Shown in pieces: positions 30,354 through 40,982 of a DNA stretch of 64,000 nucleotides. The translations under genes were made by a program, and so were the position numbers. The stretch comes from Marchantia polymorpha subsp. ruderalis (taxonomy: Eukaryota > Streptophyta > Marchantiopsida > Marchantiales > Marchantiaceae): contig AP031354.1 of the NCBI GenBank assembly GCA_037833965.1, forward strand, positions 22,732,001-22,796,000, read 5' to 3'. How positions within the stretch are numbered: position 1 is the first letter of the stretch; every line of letters starts with the position of its first letter. The notes below the pieces were generated by a model. It worked only from the letters and a program-made list of their open reading frames with translations, did not search any database and had not been told where the DNA came from.

Positions 30354-33194
30354 TTACACGTGGTATTCCTTCAGACGCCATCCGTTCACGCGGGTGCCTA
30401 ACCATTCTCCCGTCAGTTCTGCGAGTTGGATGGATCCATTTGGAAAAACTTCTATCACCTTGTAAGGTCCCATCCACCTCAAGTGGAGCTTGCCTGGAAA
30501 TCTAGCATGTCTGCTATCGTATAGCAGAGCCAAATCGCCCTTCTCCAGCAGTACTGGTTTAAGTCTTCGATCGTACTTCTCCTTCCGCCTGAGTTGTAAT
30601 TGCTTTGTTCGATCTTCGGCCTCTTGACGTCTTTCCTCCAGTGCCATTACCTCTTGCAGTCGATATGCCTGACTTTCTTCCGCGTCCAGCCTTCTCTGAT
30701 CTAAGGTCCTCTTGGTAGGTATCTCGAATTCGATGGGTAAGATCGGATGCTGCCCATAAACTAGGAAGTAAGGTGTTTGCCTGGTGGTGACTTTTTCTGC
30801 CGTTCTATATGCCCATAAGGCGGCCGGTAGCTTGGTGTCCCAGTCATGAGCATGGTTTACAGTCACCTTGAGGAGTATCTTACAGAGTAATCCATTGGAC
30901 TTCTCTGTCAGACCATTTGCCTTGGGGTTGTATGGAGTAGTCTTCCGATGCTTAATCTGGAAGTGCCGCGTCAAACTTTCTATCACTTGATTCAGAAAGT
31001 GCGTTCCTCTGTCACTGACTATTTCTAGGGGGCACCCGTAGCGTGTGATGATTGATTCGAATAGGAACCGTGCTACTGCGGCTGCGTCGTCGTGCCTTGT
31101 GGCTTCTGCCTCCACCATCTTGGTCGCATAGTCTGTTGCTACCAATATGTAGCGCCTGCGCGTGCCTTTAGTGACAGGTTGTATTGGTCCCACGAAGTCG
31201 ATCCCCCATTTTTCAAATGGTGCCAATGGCATGATTGGTGTAAGAGGCCATCTCGTGGTCGGAGTCGGCCTTCCCGTCCTCTGGCAGCTGTCGCATTTGC
31301 GAACGTAGTCGTGTACATCTTTGAACATCGTCGGCCACCAGTATCCTGCATTCACAATTTTGGTCACTGTGTTTCTGGTGGCGTAGTGACCACCAGCGTC
31401 TTCTGTGTGCATGGCTTTGACAACTCGCGGTACTTCAGACTCCTCTAGACATCTGCACAACCTCTCGTCTGCCATTTTCTTGAACAAGACCCCTTGTTGG
31501 AGCTGGTAAGGTCCCGCTTTATGAACGAAGACTGTGCGCTGCTCTGCATCCAATCCTTCCGGACATTGGAGTGTGAGCAGAAACCTGTATAAGTCCGCGT
31601 ACCTGGACTCATGGCTGGCGGACAACTGAAAAAGTTGTTCGTCGGGAAAATCATCTACTACTTCCTCCTCTATGGGTTCGGTCCATAGTCGGGAGAGGTA
31701 GTCCGCGTTCTCATGGTGAACGCCTTTCCGTGTCTGTACAGTGTAGGTGAATTCCTGCAGCAGTAGTACCCACCTGGCAATTCGTCCGGACAGATCCGCC
31801 TTCTTCACCAGGTGCTGTAAGGCGTAATGATCTACATGAAACACGAACTCATAGCAGATCAAATAATGTCGGAACTTCTTGCAGGAGTACACCATTCCCA
31901 ACGCCTCCCTCTCAGTTGTCGTGTATTTCTTCTCTGCTGCTGACAACTGACGACTCGCGAAGTAAATCGGGTAGTCTTTCTTGTTGTCGTCCTTCTGACT
32001 GAGAACCACTCCGATTGCAAACGCCGACGTGTCTACATAGACATGGAAAGGTCTGTTCCAATCCGGACTTCTCAGAACCGGAGCAGTCGTCAGTTTGGCT
32101 TTGAGCGTTTCAAAGGCCAGCTGTTGCTCCTTGCCCCACACATAGGGTTCATCCTTCTTAAGCAGCTTCGTCAGATCGGCTGCCAAGATGGCATACATAT
32201 TTATGAACCTTCTGTAATAACCTACATGGCCAAGGAAGGCCCTCAACTCACGCAGATTCGTTGGCGGCTGCAGTTCAAGAATAATCTTCACCTTCTCTAC
32301 ATCCACTGCAATGCCATCGGACGAAACTCGGTGCCCCAGCAGGATTCCGCTGGTCATGAAGAAAAAACATTTCTCAGGGTGTAAGGACAAGCTGCTTTCC
32401 CTACACCTGTCAAACGTTTGCCGAAGATGGTTAAGGTGCTCCGACCTCTTACCGAAGACACAAAAGTCGTCGATGAAAATTTCTAGGAACTTCCTCAGGT
32501 GCTCTTGGAAGATGTTTGTCATCATCCGCTGGAACGTCGCTGGCGCATTGCACAGACCGAACGGCATCTTGTGATAAGCATAGGTTCCCCAGTCGGTCGT
32601 GAAGGTTGTTTTGTCCTTGTCCTGTTCCCTGATGGACACCTGGTTGTAGCCGGAGAATCCGTCTAGGAAACTGTAGCATTCATGCCCTGCTACATGGTCT
32701 AAAATAGAGTCCGTGAAAGGAAGAGGGTGATGGTCCTTCCTCGTTGCTGCGTTCAGCTTCCGGAAGTCCTGACACACCCGGATCTTACCCGTCAGTTTCT
32801 TGGGCACGATCACGATAGGCGACACCCACTCGCTACTAAGTACCGGGTAGATGATTCCTGCGCTCAGGTACTTATCGATTTCGTCCTTTACCAATAATGA
32901 ATATTTTGGGTTGAGCCTGTATTGGCGTTGGCGAACCGGAACTGCCTCGTCCAACAAGTCGATCCTGTGCTCTCCATACCTTGCAGGTATGCCTTTCATG
33001 TCTTCAATCTTCCATGCGAAGACATCCTCATACTGGCGAAGAAACGCCTGTACCCTGTTTGACTCTTCTCCTTTTACCTGGCTTGACACCTTCAAGCCTT
33101 TACCTGGACTGAGCTGCAGTTCGCAGCAATCACTCGGGTCAACAATCCCCTCCGTGTGACTGATCTCGCTTCTGCCCAGTCCGGCTGCTAGTTG
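30354..33194 (-). CDS. pol of element II: RT, RNase H, integrase
   Basis: Same frame as gag, directly after the UAG; no ATG is needed. Counting from the TTG at 33095: RT with FIDDFCVFG (207-215); RNase H with VDTSAF (D355), TEREALG and VDHYALQ; integrase finger H563, H570, C601, C604; catalytic D633, D695 and E731 with 35 residues between the last two. A GPY-type C-terminus (RWMGPYKVIEVFPNGSIQL) follows and there is no chromodomain. No stop or frameshift. All catalytic residues are present, so it should be active. Very close to pol of elements I and III in protein sequence. Confidence 0.94.
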   Translation of the reverse strand, partial: QLAAGLGRSEISHTEGIVDPSDCCELQLSPGKGLKVSSQVKGEESNRVQAFLRQYEDVFAWKIEDMKGIPARYGEHRIDLLDEAVPVRQRQYRLNPKYSLLVKDEIDKYLSAGIIYPVLSSEWVSPIVIVPKKLTGKIRVCQDFRKLNAATRKDHHPLPFTDSILDHVAGHECYSFLDGFSGYNQVSIREQDKDKTTFTTDWGTYAYHKMPFGLCNAPATFQRMMTNIFQEHLRKFLEIFIDDFCVFGKRSEHLNHLRQTFDRCRESSLSLHPEKCFFFMTSGILLGHRVSSDGIAVDVEKVKIILELQPPTNLRELRAFLGHVGYYRRFINMYAILAADLTKLLKKDEPYVWGKEQQLAFETLKAKLTTAPVLRSPDWNRPFHVYVDTSAFAIGVVLSQKDDNKKDYPIYFASRQLSAAEKKYTTTEREALGMVYSCKKFRHYLICYEFVFHVDHYALQHLVKKADLSGRIARWVLLLQEFTYTVQTRKGVHHENADYLSRLWTEPIEEEVVDDFPDEQLFQLSASHESRYADLYRFLLTLQCPEGLDAEQRTVFVHKAGPYQLQQGVLFKKMADERLCRCLEESEVPRVVKAMHTEDAGGHYATRNTVTKIVNAGYWWPTMFKDVHDYVRKCDSCQRTGRPTPTTRWPLTPIMPLAPFEKWGIDFVGPIQPVTKGTRRRYILVATDYATKMVEAEATRHDDAAAVARFLFESIITRYGCPLEIVSDRGTHFLNQVIESLTRHFQIKHRKTTPYNPKANGLTEKSNGLLCKILLKVTVNHAHDWDTKLPAALWAYRTAEKVTTRQTPYFLVYGQHPILPIEFEIPTKRTLDQRRLDAEESQAYRLQEVMALEERRQEAEDRTKQLQLRRKEKYDRRLKPVLLEKGDLALLYDSRHARFPGKLHLRWMGPYKVIEVFPNGSIQLAELTGEWLGTRVNGWRLKEYHV

Positions 33195-33206
33195 CTATTC
33201 CTCATC
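33186..33206 (-). promoter_or_regulatory. Leaky UAG of element II
   Basis: GAA-TAG-CAA-CTA on the minus strand (TAG at 33195-33197), followed by 33 open codons before the first TTG of pol. CAACTA fits CARYYA, so the readthrough context is kept in a diverged family with a silent-type change. Confidence 0.75.
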
Positions 33207-36023
33207 CGGATACACCTCGTCTCCTTCCTCCTCAATGGAGCAGCAAGTGACGTAGCCCACAAAGTCTTCCGACGTTTCGGTCTCTGAAGTGCATGATGAG
33301 CTGGTCTCCCCTCCGGTTGTGTAACCGGAGGTGGTGGAAGGTGTTTCGCCCTCATGGGGTACCTTGGTCCATGGTACGGTAATGACAGTCGGAGGGTCAG
33401 CAGGGCTACGGAACTGTAATCTCTTCCTACTCCAGTCACACCTTGCTTTGGCATCGTATAGCCAAGGTCTGCCAAGCAGCACATCATAACCTTTCTTCAT
33501 CAGAGGTTGCAGTATTATGTAGGACAGTTGAAAGTCCACTCCTCCAATGTTGGTTCTCACATTGCTCAACATTCCTAGTGGCATTCTGCGTGTTTGATCG
33601 GCCAGTCGCAATACTCGGGATGTAGGTTCGAAGGTCTGGAACCCCAAGGAGTTCGCTGTCTCCTCGGTCATGATATTCACGCCCGAGCCGGAGTCCACTG
33701 GTACCTTCTGAATGACGCAGCCTCCGATCTCTACTTCGATCTCTGGAGGTCCCAGGTCTCCTCCTTCCACTCTGTACACAGCCGGAAGTTTCTCTTTTCG
33801 GGGTTTGCGTGGTCGGCGCAACGAAAGCATCAGCATCCTCCTGTACGTCCTATTGTCTTCCAACAACTGGTGGAAGGAAATATTTGCCCTCTGGCTTCCC
33901 ATGTCTTTCACTATGTCGTAGGAAGTGTTGGAAGTCACATCCGGAAGTTTCCCTGTACTCGCGGTCGGAAGGGGTGTAGGGGGCCTAACCGCCTTCCGGT
34001 CGTCGGATGTCATTCCGGCGCCCAGTGCTTCCTTGATGAGGTGACTCACCTCATCTTTGATGTCCGGAAGGTAATCTCGAGTCCGGAACTCTTCTGAATA
34101 CCTGTCCGCTTTTTCTGAGTTCTGCTCCGGCTGGGTGTTTCTCATAGCCGGAGGTGTACCCGGCCTTCTCCTTTGGCCTTCTCTTACTTCTTTAGACTTC
34201 CTCCTTTCTTCCCTACGCTCGAGGCGGCGAGTGTCCTCGTGGCCTTCTCCTTTCCTCTTCGAACTTCGGGTTTCTACCCGACCGCACATTACTTCTTCCT
34301 CTGGCCATACTTCGTCTCCTTCAGCTGGGTCCAGACTCAGTTCTACCTGGTTGACTTGCACTTCTTCCTTGCCAGGTGTTGATACGAAACGCACGGCTGG
34401 CCTAGGGATTTGGGGCTGGTCACATTCGGCTGCTGTATGTCCAGACTTCTTGCAATTGCTGCACAATGGTGCATACCCCATTGGCTTCCTCGGGTGGGGA
34501 CAGCTTGGCGCGTAATGCCCCATGTCTCCGCAGTTGTAGCAACCATCGAATTGTGGTCGAGGTCGGTTGTGATTGCCTGGAGGTGCCATGCGTCTTGGTG
34601 GGAGTGTACCCGCCATTTCCCTCGGAACAAAGCGCGGTATATGCACCGGTGGGTTCGGAGTTGTAGCTGGAGCTGTCTGTACCGAGTAGGCGGTGTCCTC
34701 CACCTGCTCAGCATAATACATAGGCGGCTCAGCATAATACATGGGGTTCTCCCACTGTGGTGCCCATTCGACCGCATTCACTGGGTAAGATGGCCTCGCG
34801 GACATGCACTCCGTGTTGGCATGTCCCACCTGTCCGCACGTAGTACACCAGAGATTCGCTCGTTGTCTCGCAGGTGATTTACGTCGGTCTTGGCCTCCCA
34901 CTACATGAACTTTCAGGTCCGCAAAATTCTTCACCAGGTTGTCTACCTTGGCTGCGATGTCCCCTTGAGTCTTCACTGGGATTCCCTTACCTCGATCCTT
35001 CTTCTTGATCGCACTGCGTTTCTTCTTCCGTCTTTCTTCTTCTGAAGATGACGAGTCCTCTTCCTCTTCCGAGGAAGAACTTGATTCGGAGGAGCTTGAT
35101 TCTTCTGTCGAGGAAGGCGAGTTCCTTCTCTTCCGACGTCCGCCTTGCGACTTCTTCTTCGTCGACCGTCGGTCGCGTCTTCGAGTGTCAAGGGTTGACG
35201 TCTCAAAGGTCTCCGCGGAAGCTATCACATCTTGGATTGTGTCAGTCTTGCCTCTCCTACAGAAGGTCTCCATTTCTCTTGAGAGCCCTGTCACATACCA
35301 ATCCACTGCCTGTTGTACCGAATACGGTTCTCCCGGGCCTGTCTTCGGAATTCGATCTAGGAGGTCTTGGAATCTCTCCGTGTAGTCTCGAAGATTCTCC
35401 TTCCGCTCGCGTCGAAGATTTCGAAGCCGGGTCAGAACTCGACTGTCGTATCCGAGTTCGCGGAACCGCTTCAGAAACTTTTCCTTGAGCTGAGCCCAGG
35501 TCCGGATGCCAGTGGGGTCGGTGCTCTCATGGTTGTACCAGCTACGCGCTCGTCTGCGTAGCAGGCTAGGAAAGATTCGTAGTCTGTCTTCATCACTGGT
35601 CTCACGATTGGCGATGGAGACAGACTCGAAGAGCTTTATGTATGAATCTGCATCGTCGTCGTCGCCCGTTCCCGTGTATCTTGGATACGAATGTTTGGTG
35701 GTAGGTTGGGAAAACACCTGGCGGAGATTGGCTTGATGTTCTGCCATCGGTGATCCTGTCGACGGACTGATCCTAGGTTGGCCAAACTCAGGAAGAGTTC
35801 CCGTCGGAGGGATGTCCAATAGAACTGTTAGCTCAATGCTCTCGGTAGGTGAACTGGAACGCCTTTGTCTTCCAGTAGTCGGTGATGGCGATCTTTCTGC
35901 AGAGTCCTCACCGGGAGTCTTCTTTTTAGTTCGCCGTTTTGTTTCCACGGCTTTTTCTGAATCTCGACGGAGTTTCCGTGTGGCTCTCGCACTCAGGTTT
36001 CCCACACTATTGCTCGTCGACAT
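33195..36023 (-). CDS. gag-protease of element II, 942 aa
   Basis: Capsid-like Gag domain at about 120-275 (ADSYIKLFESVSIAN, RARSWYNHES, EKFLKRFRELGYDS). A Ser/Glu-rich acidic run at about 301-330 is followed by a Lys-rich patch. Three CCHC knuckles: C393-C406, C495-C508, C521-C534. Aspartic protease with DSG at 777-779 and DVLLGRPWL at 847-855. One uninterrupted frame. It forms the particle, packages RNA and processes the polyprotein. ATG 36021-36023 lies just after the primer site, in the same setting as in elements I and III (MST/MSI..GNLSARA or SNLSARA). Confidence 0.94.
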   Translation of the reverse strand: MSTSNSVGNLSARATRKLRRDSEKAVETKRRTKKKTPGEDSAERSPSPTTGRQRRSSSPTESIELTVLLDIPPTGTLPEFGQPRISPSTGSPMAEHQANLRQVFSQPTTKHSYPRYTGTGDDDDADSYIKLFESVSIANRETSDEDRLRIFPSLLRRRARSWYNHESTDPTGIRTWAQLKEKFLKRFRELGYDSRVLTRLRNLRRERKENLRDYTERFQDLLDRIPKTGPGEPYSVQQAVDWYVTGLSREMETFCRRGKTDTIQDVIASAETFETSTLDTRRRDRRSTKKKSQGGRRKRRNSPSSTEESSSSESSSSSEEEEDSSSSEEERRKKKRSAIKKKDRGKGIPVKTQGDIAAKVDNLVKNFADLKVHVVGGQDRRKSPARQRANLWCTTCGQVGHANTECMSARPSYPVNAVEWAPQWENPMYYAEPPMYYAEQVEDTAYSVQTAPATTPNPPVHIPRFVPREMAGTLPPRRMAPPGNHNRPRPQFDGCYNCGDMGHYAPSCPHPRKPMGYAPLCSNCKKSGHTAAECDQPQIPRPAVRFVSTPGKEEVQVNQVELSLDPAEGDEVWPEEEVMCGRVETRSSKRKGEGHEDTRRLERREERRKSKEVREGQRRRPGTPPAMRNTQPEQNSEKADRYSEEFRTRDYLPDIKDEVSHLIKEALGAGMTSDDRKAVRPPTPLPTASTGKLPDVTSNTSYDIVKDMGSQRANISFHQLLEDNRTYRRMLMLSLRRPRKPRKEKLPAVYRVEGGDLGPPEIEVEIGGCVIQKVPVDSGSGVNIMTEETANSLGFQTFEPTSRVLRLADQTRRMPLGMLSNVRTNIGGVDFQLSYIILQPLMKKGYDVLLGRPWLYDAKARCDWSRKRLQFRSPADPPTVITVPWTKVPHEGETPSTTSGYTTGGETSSSCTSETETSEDFVGYVTCCSIEEEGDEVYPDEE

Positions 36024-36066
36024 TCACCGAGCATTGCTGCTCAAGGGTTCTGGTGTTGACGCACTG

Positions 36067-36084
36067 TCCCCGGCAGCGGCGCCA
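36067..36084 (-). promoter_or_regulatory. Primer binding site of element II
   Basis: TGGCGCCGCTGCCGGGGA on the minus strand, 22 nt after the 5' LTR end, tRNA-Asp type. Confidence 0.88.
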
Positions 36085-37021
36085 AAAAGAAGTTGTCGGC
36101 TCCTTATGTAATAACCCACCAAAGGCTAAAACTGCAGTATGGTGGTAAAAAGATCGAACCCACAGGGACAGAGGCAACACACAGAGTAAAAGTGTCACAT
36201 TTAACAGACTTTTGTAGAGTTTGAATTCTAGGCGACTGTCACTCCCAGAAATACTGCAGTGCTCGACTCGGAGGCTCGACTCGGAGGAGGATCTCAACTC
36301 GGAGGATGCTCGGAGGATGCACGGTACAGCTTGGTCACTCAACACACACACACACACACCTGAAACTGGCAAAAAGCACAACTCGGAGGTCGGTCAGGAC
36401 CTCCGCTTCGGATTTCAGGAGGAAAGTGTCTCGCAAGTTCACTCAGAGGTTCTGCAGGAAGTGCCTCCCACTCCGGCTTTTACTGCCCTTCCGCCAGGAA
36501 CTAGCGGGGGTACCCGGACTGGACTTCTCACTTCGGAACGAAGCCTCTACGTACGCCGTGGACGTCACCCTCGACTATCACACAAAACGCAGGGAGTGCA
36601 GACCCGACTGAGAACTTACTGAAAACACGATCCAGTAACACACACACAACCTGAATTACAAACCAAGGTTTACACGAAGTAATGAAACTTCACATTGGCA
36701 TTCAGGGGAAACTTCCCGTAGGAGTACAATCAGGATATGTCACTCGAAGGAGTAAGGGGGAACTGTTCAAGTATCTAACTCGCAGCCGGCTCTAAGTATC
36801 AGAAATCACCCGCAGGTGCAGATCCGCACTACTCAAGTCTCTAACCGGGTACTAGCTCTGAACATTCAGCCGAAGGCCTTCAACTACAACATACGGTAAC
36901 TTCGCTATGCTGCAGCTTCTCTACGTGGTGCCAGGACCAAAATGCACAAACACGCCAAGAAAGTGAGTTCCTGATCTGTACTTCCGAAACTGGAAGAGTC
37001 CCAAGGCAAAACGCCTTGATC

Positions 37022-37030
37022 TACTTTATA
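37022..37030 (-). promoter_or_regulatory. TATA box of element II 5' LTR
   Basis: TATAAAGTA on the minus strand. As the 5' LTR copy it is the likely promoter of the element II genomic RNA. Confidence 0.72.
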
Positions 37031-37063
37031 CTCTCAAAAGATCCTAACTAGCACTACGCTATC

Positions 37064-39619
37064 CTATCTACCACTCGCAGCATCTGCGCGAAACCAAACT
37101 ACTCTACTGCACTCAGCAGATCCGGTGCTGCGCCTCCTGCGCGCCGGACTGCTCCGCGTACTATCTCTACCTTGCCAGTCTTCCGACCGGCTGCGTAACC
37201 CCAGGCGTCGGAGCGCTGTGGTGACTTCCGACTGCAAGTGCGCCATAGTGTCGCGCGCACCCGACAAGAAAGTTTCTAATTTTCTCGCCACTCGCCGCCG
37301 ACTCCGACTGTCACCTTCCGTCAATGCCGCCGCCCGAAGCTCGAACTCCCGGAGTGTAACCCTCTCTTGAGCTGCCACCTCCCAATGGGTGTATCCGTTT
37401 AGACAACGAGTCACCCGTGCCGCCAACTCTCCTCGTGCCCTGCAGCTGCTCTCCACCTCTGCCAGCTGCATTTCTAATTCCGCACGTTGAGCCCTCAAAT
37501 CCGAGCACTCGGTTTGCAAGTTGCACAACAACTCCTCATCCTCCTTGCGGGCTCTTTGACTTTCCTCTAAGGCGCGCGTCTGGCGCGCAAGCTCGGCTGC
37601 TAGGACTTTGTTCTGTCTCCGCTCCTCCTGCAGTTCCGACTCGATCTTTGCCCGTATTAGTTCGGCCTCCGCCTGACTCTTCGTCGCCGCATCCTCCTTC
37701 TGCTGCTGCAAGGCTTGGTACAGCTTCTGGGTGACCGCCAGGTGTTGTCGGAGGGCGGTGTTCCTTTCCACATATACTTGGCAACTAGAGGCCCACTTTG
37801 CCACCTTGATCCTCGTCCTTCGCCTGATAGTCTCCACATAAGACTGCGGTTTTAAGGCACTTCCGTATTTGGATGTCTTGCGATCCAGATATCGCAGGAG
37901 TGGAACTATCTGTTCGCATAGCACCCCTGTTGGCGTTTTCTGCACCGAATCCTCTTCTTGCTCTTCCGAGCTCGTCTCATCCTCAGTCTCGAGGATCTCA
38001 GTCGCCACCGAATCCCTTGGCGACTCCCTGGAACTGTGGCGCGCAGCAGCTTCTGCTGCGACTGCTGCTCCACTGCCTGCTAAAATATCCAGGGCAGTGG
38101 GAGATCCCACTGCTTGAGCCCCTGTTCCGGCTCGATCTTCGGTTTGTGAAGGGGTCGACGCCGCAGTGACTTTTGTCACTCTTGCACCGCCCGCTTCTGC
38201 TGCCTGTCCTTCCGGCGCAATCTGCGCGGAAGGTGTCCTTGCTGTAGGTGCGTCCGCCGAAGGCGTCCGCACACTGGTCGTTGGCCCCATCCGTCTCGCA
38301 GTCGGCGAATCTGGCTGACTCTCTGTTGTCCGACTCGCAGTCGGCCGACCAGCAGTTGTCCGACTGGGAGTCGGATACACCCTGCGCGTCTTGACTCCAC
38401 TTGGCCTACTTGTTGGGGGCGTTCTTCCAGAAGTGCCTTCCGCCGAAGACGACCCTCTGAGGATTGTTGGCTCGTCAGCCAAACTCTCTTCCACTTCCGG
38501 CCTGCTGTCCGGTTCAACGCGCCGTTCAGTTGGCCTTCCTTCCGTCTGTCGACCTTCAGTCATCCGACTCGCAGTCGGCCGGCTGTCAGTCCGTCCATCT
38601 CCTCCCGAAGGCCGTGGTGCCTTCTGTGCAGAGGTTTCTGCCGTCTTCCCTAGAACCTGAGCGATTATCTCTTCCTGTGTGAGATTCCGCCGGGTCGGAG
38701 TTCGCCTGGTCTCCTCAGTAACAGTTGGCATTCTGCGTGCCCTCTGTTTTGGTCGACTATGAGGCTCGGGGGTGGGCCGACCACGAGTCGGCGCAGCTGG
38801 TACTTCCGGCTGCCTGTCCTCAGGTCTCTCATCCCACTTCCGCTTGCGCGGAATGCGCTCACTTCGACGTTCTTCTGCTGCTCTGGCTGGAGCCGGAGCC
38901 GGAGGCGTACTGGCAGGTTCCTCGTCCGGATCCGTGTCTACTTCGGCCTCCCTCGAATATCTACCTGGATAAGACCGGCTCAGCTGCGGAAACCGAGTTT
39001 TCTCAGCATTCGTCAAACATCCCATCGCCCGGTAAAACACGATTAAGTAAGGCGATAGATGATTGAGCGTTCCTCCCCTCTCTTCTTGCGCATGTTGGCG
39101 CGTCACCTTCCACAGGAGCCGTGCCCAATGCACCGGAGCTCCTGACAACACTAGCTCCACGAACTCTACCTGCCAACCATGCATGTAAGCGGTCTTGGTC
39201 GGCTGCAATATCTGCAGCAATGCTGTCGCGACATTTCTCCGCAATCGATCCTTGTAATCCCGAGTCCGGAAACCGTTCTTGGGATGTCTAGCCACCTTGA
39301 AGAGCTCATTGTAAGAGACTTCTTCCTCCTGGGACACTTTCACGCTGTCGGCCTCGAAGAGGAGATCCCCTTCCTCGCCGGCACACCTGCCCAACACCTG
39401 CGCCCAATTGCAAATTTCCCATCTCTCTGGGTGTGGGCGAAATCCGCGAGAAGGCTTGTGTCTCTCTTGCAGGTACTCGCGCACCATCTCCGGACACGTC
39501 CAATTCCACCCCCAGAGGAGAAAATCGAGCTTCAGCCTCGTCAGCACATCTTGAAATGCGCGTAGACCGATCTGCGGCACCCTGAGTGGAGACACTCGCA
39601 GCTGGGGAACCTTCGACAT
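37064..39619 (-). CDS. LTR-encoded coiled-coil protein (element II 5' LTR), 851 aa
   Basis: Second copy of the gene at 26403-28958; the long open frame is intact. The one coding-region difference I noticed is silent in this frame (C/T near 38311) although it changes an overlapping antisense frame. Start chosen at ATG 39617-39619 for the reason given for the other copy. Domain order as there. Being in the 5' LTR, upstream of the TATA box, this copy would need its own promoter, whereas the 3' copy also lies inside the genomic RNA. Confidence 0.8.
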   Translation of the reverse strand: MSKVPQLRVSPLRVPQIGLRAFQDVLTRLKLDFLLWGWNWTCPEMVREYLQERHKPSRGFRPHPERWEICNWAQVLGRCAGEEGDLLFEADSVKVSQEEEVSYNELFKVARHPKNGFRTRDYKDRLRRNVATALLQILQPTKTAYMHGWQVEFVELVLSGAPVHWARLLWKVTRQHAQEERGGTLNHLSPYLIVFYRAMGCLTNAEKTRFPQLSRSYPGRYSREAEVDTDPDEEPASTPPAPAPARAAEERRSERIPRKRKWDERPEDRQPEVPAAPTRGRPTPEPHSRPKQRARRMPTVTEETRRTPTRRNLTQEEIIAQVLGKTAETSAQKAPRPSGGDGRTDSRPTASRMTEGRQTEGRPTERRVEPDSRPEVEESLADEPTILRGSSSAEGTSGRTPPTSRPSGVKTRRVYPTPSRTTAGRPTASRTTESQPDSPTARRMGPTTSVRTPSADAPTARTPSAQIAPEGQAAEAGGARVTKVTAASTPSQTEDRAGTGAQAVGSPTALDILAGSGAAVAAEAAARHSSRESPRDSVATEILETEDETSSEEQEEDSVQKTPTGVLCEQIVPLLRYLDRKTSKYGSALKPQSYVETIRRRTRIKVAKWASSCQVYVERNTALRQHLAVTQKLYQALQQQKEDAATKSQAEAELIRAKIESELQEERRQNKVLAAELARQTRALEESQRARKEDEELLCNLQTECSDLRAQRAELEMQLAEVESSCRARGELAARVTRCLNGYTHWEVAAQERVTLREFELRAAALTEGDSRSRRRVARKLETFLSGARDTMAHLQSEVTTALRRLGLRSRSEDWQGRDSTRSSPARRRRSTGSAECSRVVWFRADAASGR

Positions 39620-40977
39620 TGCGTTGCCTGCACACACACAAACGTTCTCCCTTTCGCTCGCTCTCTCACAATCGCCACTGTGCGTCGGCCACTCAAGCAC
39701 TGACTGCTCACTCTCTCTGCGCTCGTTCAAGATCGCTACTCACAATTCTTTCAAGGTCCGCCAAGATCCTTGCGCAACTCGTCTCCGCACTCTCTACTCT
39801 CACTGCAGGTCGCTCCGCCCTTGCGCGTAATCTTGGAACTGGAAATTGCAAAGTCAAGAATGAGAGAATGAGACTGGAGCGCAGTCTTTTCTTCTCCGAT
39901 TTCAAGAACGTCCAACGTTCTTACTGGTTGCAACGTACGCAGCCGGCTATACGGCTTAACGGTTCGCCCTTTGCATGCGCGAATTCACGTCTCCGCATGG
40001 CGCGCATTCGCATGCTTAAACGTTGAATTCTCCCGCCGCCGCCACCTTCCGGACTCGAGTCCGCTGCAGGGTATACGTCGGCCTTGTTGTCTTTTCCTAA
40101 CCCACCCTTCTCCGGAAGCGTGTCGCCGCTGGTGCGTTCATTATCCGTCGGCGCCTTTGCTGGAGGCGCACATCCAGCCGGAGCGAATTACGCCGGCGCG
40201 CAGTCGTACCGCCTATTTTGTCCTTTATGCCTCGTCCGTTGCTGCCAGCGCATATCCGTCAGCGCAACTCATGCCAGCGCATCCGGCCGTCAGCGCCACG
40301 TCGGAGGCGTACATCCGACCGGCGCTTTCCTTCCATGAACAGCCGCCAAGGGCGCTTCCGACTCTGAGTTGGTTTCCTCCTGTGAGCGCGTGATTCCGCC
40401 GAAGGCGCATCGCCGAGGGCGTACGGGAATCCTTTCCGGCTGTGAACCCTAGCGCGAACGGCGCATGTCCGGCTACGAGTTTTCCGACGCTCATAACTTC
40501 TCCATTCCTGATCCATCTCCGGCGCTCTTGGACTCGTTAGAACGAGCGTCCCGAGCTCTTTCTAATGCAACTTCAACCAACTGGATCTACCGTGTATCCC
40601 GATTGTTATGAAGGTTTTCCCTTTCCGCGCTAGCGGCGCTTCGCCGAAGGCGCACTCATGGTCGGATGCCTTTAGAGGTCCGGGCCCTTCTCCTGACGTC
40701 TTTAGCAAAACCTCCTCCTGAGGTGTCTGCGCCGGAAGCGTAGCTTCCTTATACGCTAGAGGCGCGTGAGTAGAGACACCTCAAAAAGGAGCTTTTGCCG
40801 AAGGCGCCGAAGACGTTGGCGTTGGTACATCCGACTACGTGATTCTTTGTGCCCTCGTGACGATCTCATCAATCCACTCTATTTAGCGTACCCTTCTCTA
40901 GCTACAAACACTGCTTTGGTACTAGTTTTCTAAAATTGTTTAAATTCTGCAAAAAAAACAAAAAGTGTGTTACCACA

Positions 40978-40982
40978 ACGGG
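40978..40982. repeat. Target-site duplication of element II (right)
   Basis: ACGGG, partner of 25441-25445. Confidence 0.93.

Larger units (their letters stand above)
25446..40977 (-). mobile_element. Element II: complete Athila-like retrotransposon, 15.5 kb
   Basis: Minus strand. 5' LTR 36107-40977, primer site, gag-protease, leaky UAG, pol, polypurine tract, 3' LTR 25446-30316. Both LTRs are exactly 4871 bp and I found only five differences by eye, so insertion is recent. Gag-protease and pol are uninterrupted apart from the UAG, and both LTR genes are open. Protein motifs are those of elements I and III, but the LTR nucleotide sequence is well diverged, so this is a distinct family. It looks potentially autonomous. 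Confidence 0.94.
36107..40977 (-). repeat. 5' LTR of element II, 4871 bp
   Basis: Same length as the 3' LTR. The five differences I saw pair near 26132/36793, 27650/38311, 29422/40083, 29726/40387 and 29776/40437 (approximate). Right end TGTGGTAACACAC abuts ACGGG. 39620-40977 and 36107-37063 hold no gene beyond the promoter and U3 motifs described for the 3' LTR. Confidence 0.93.
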
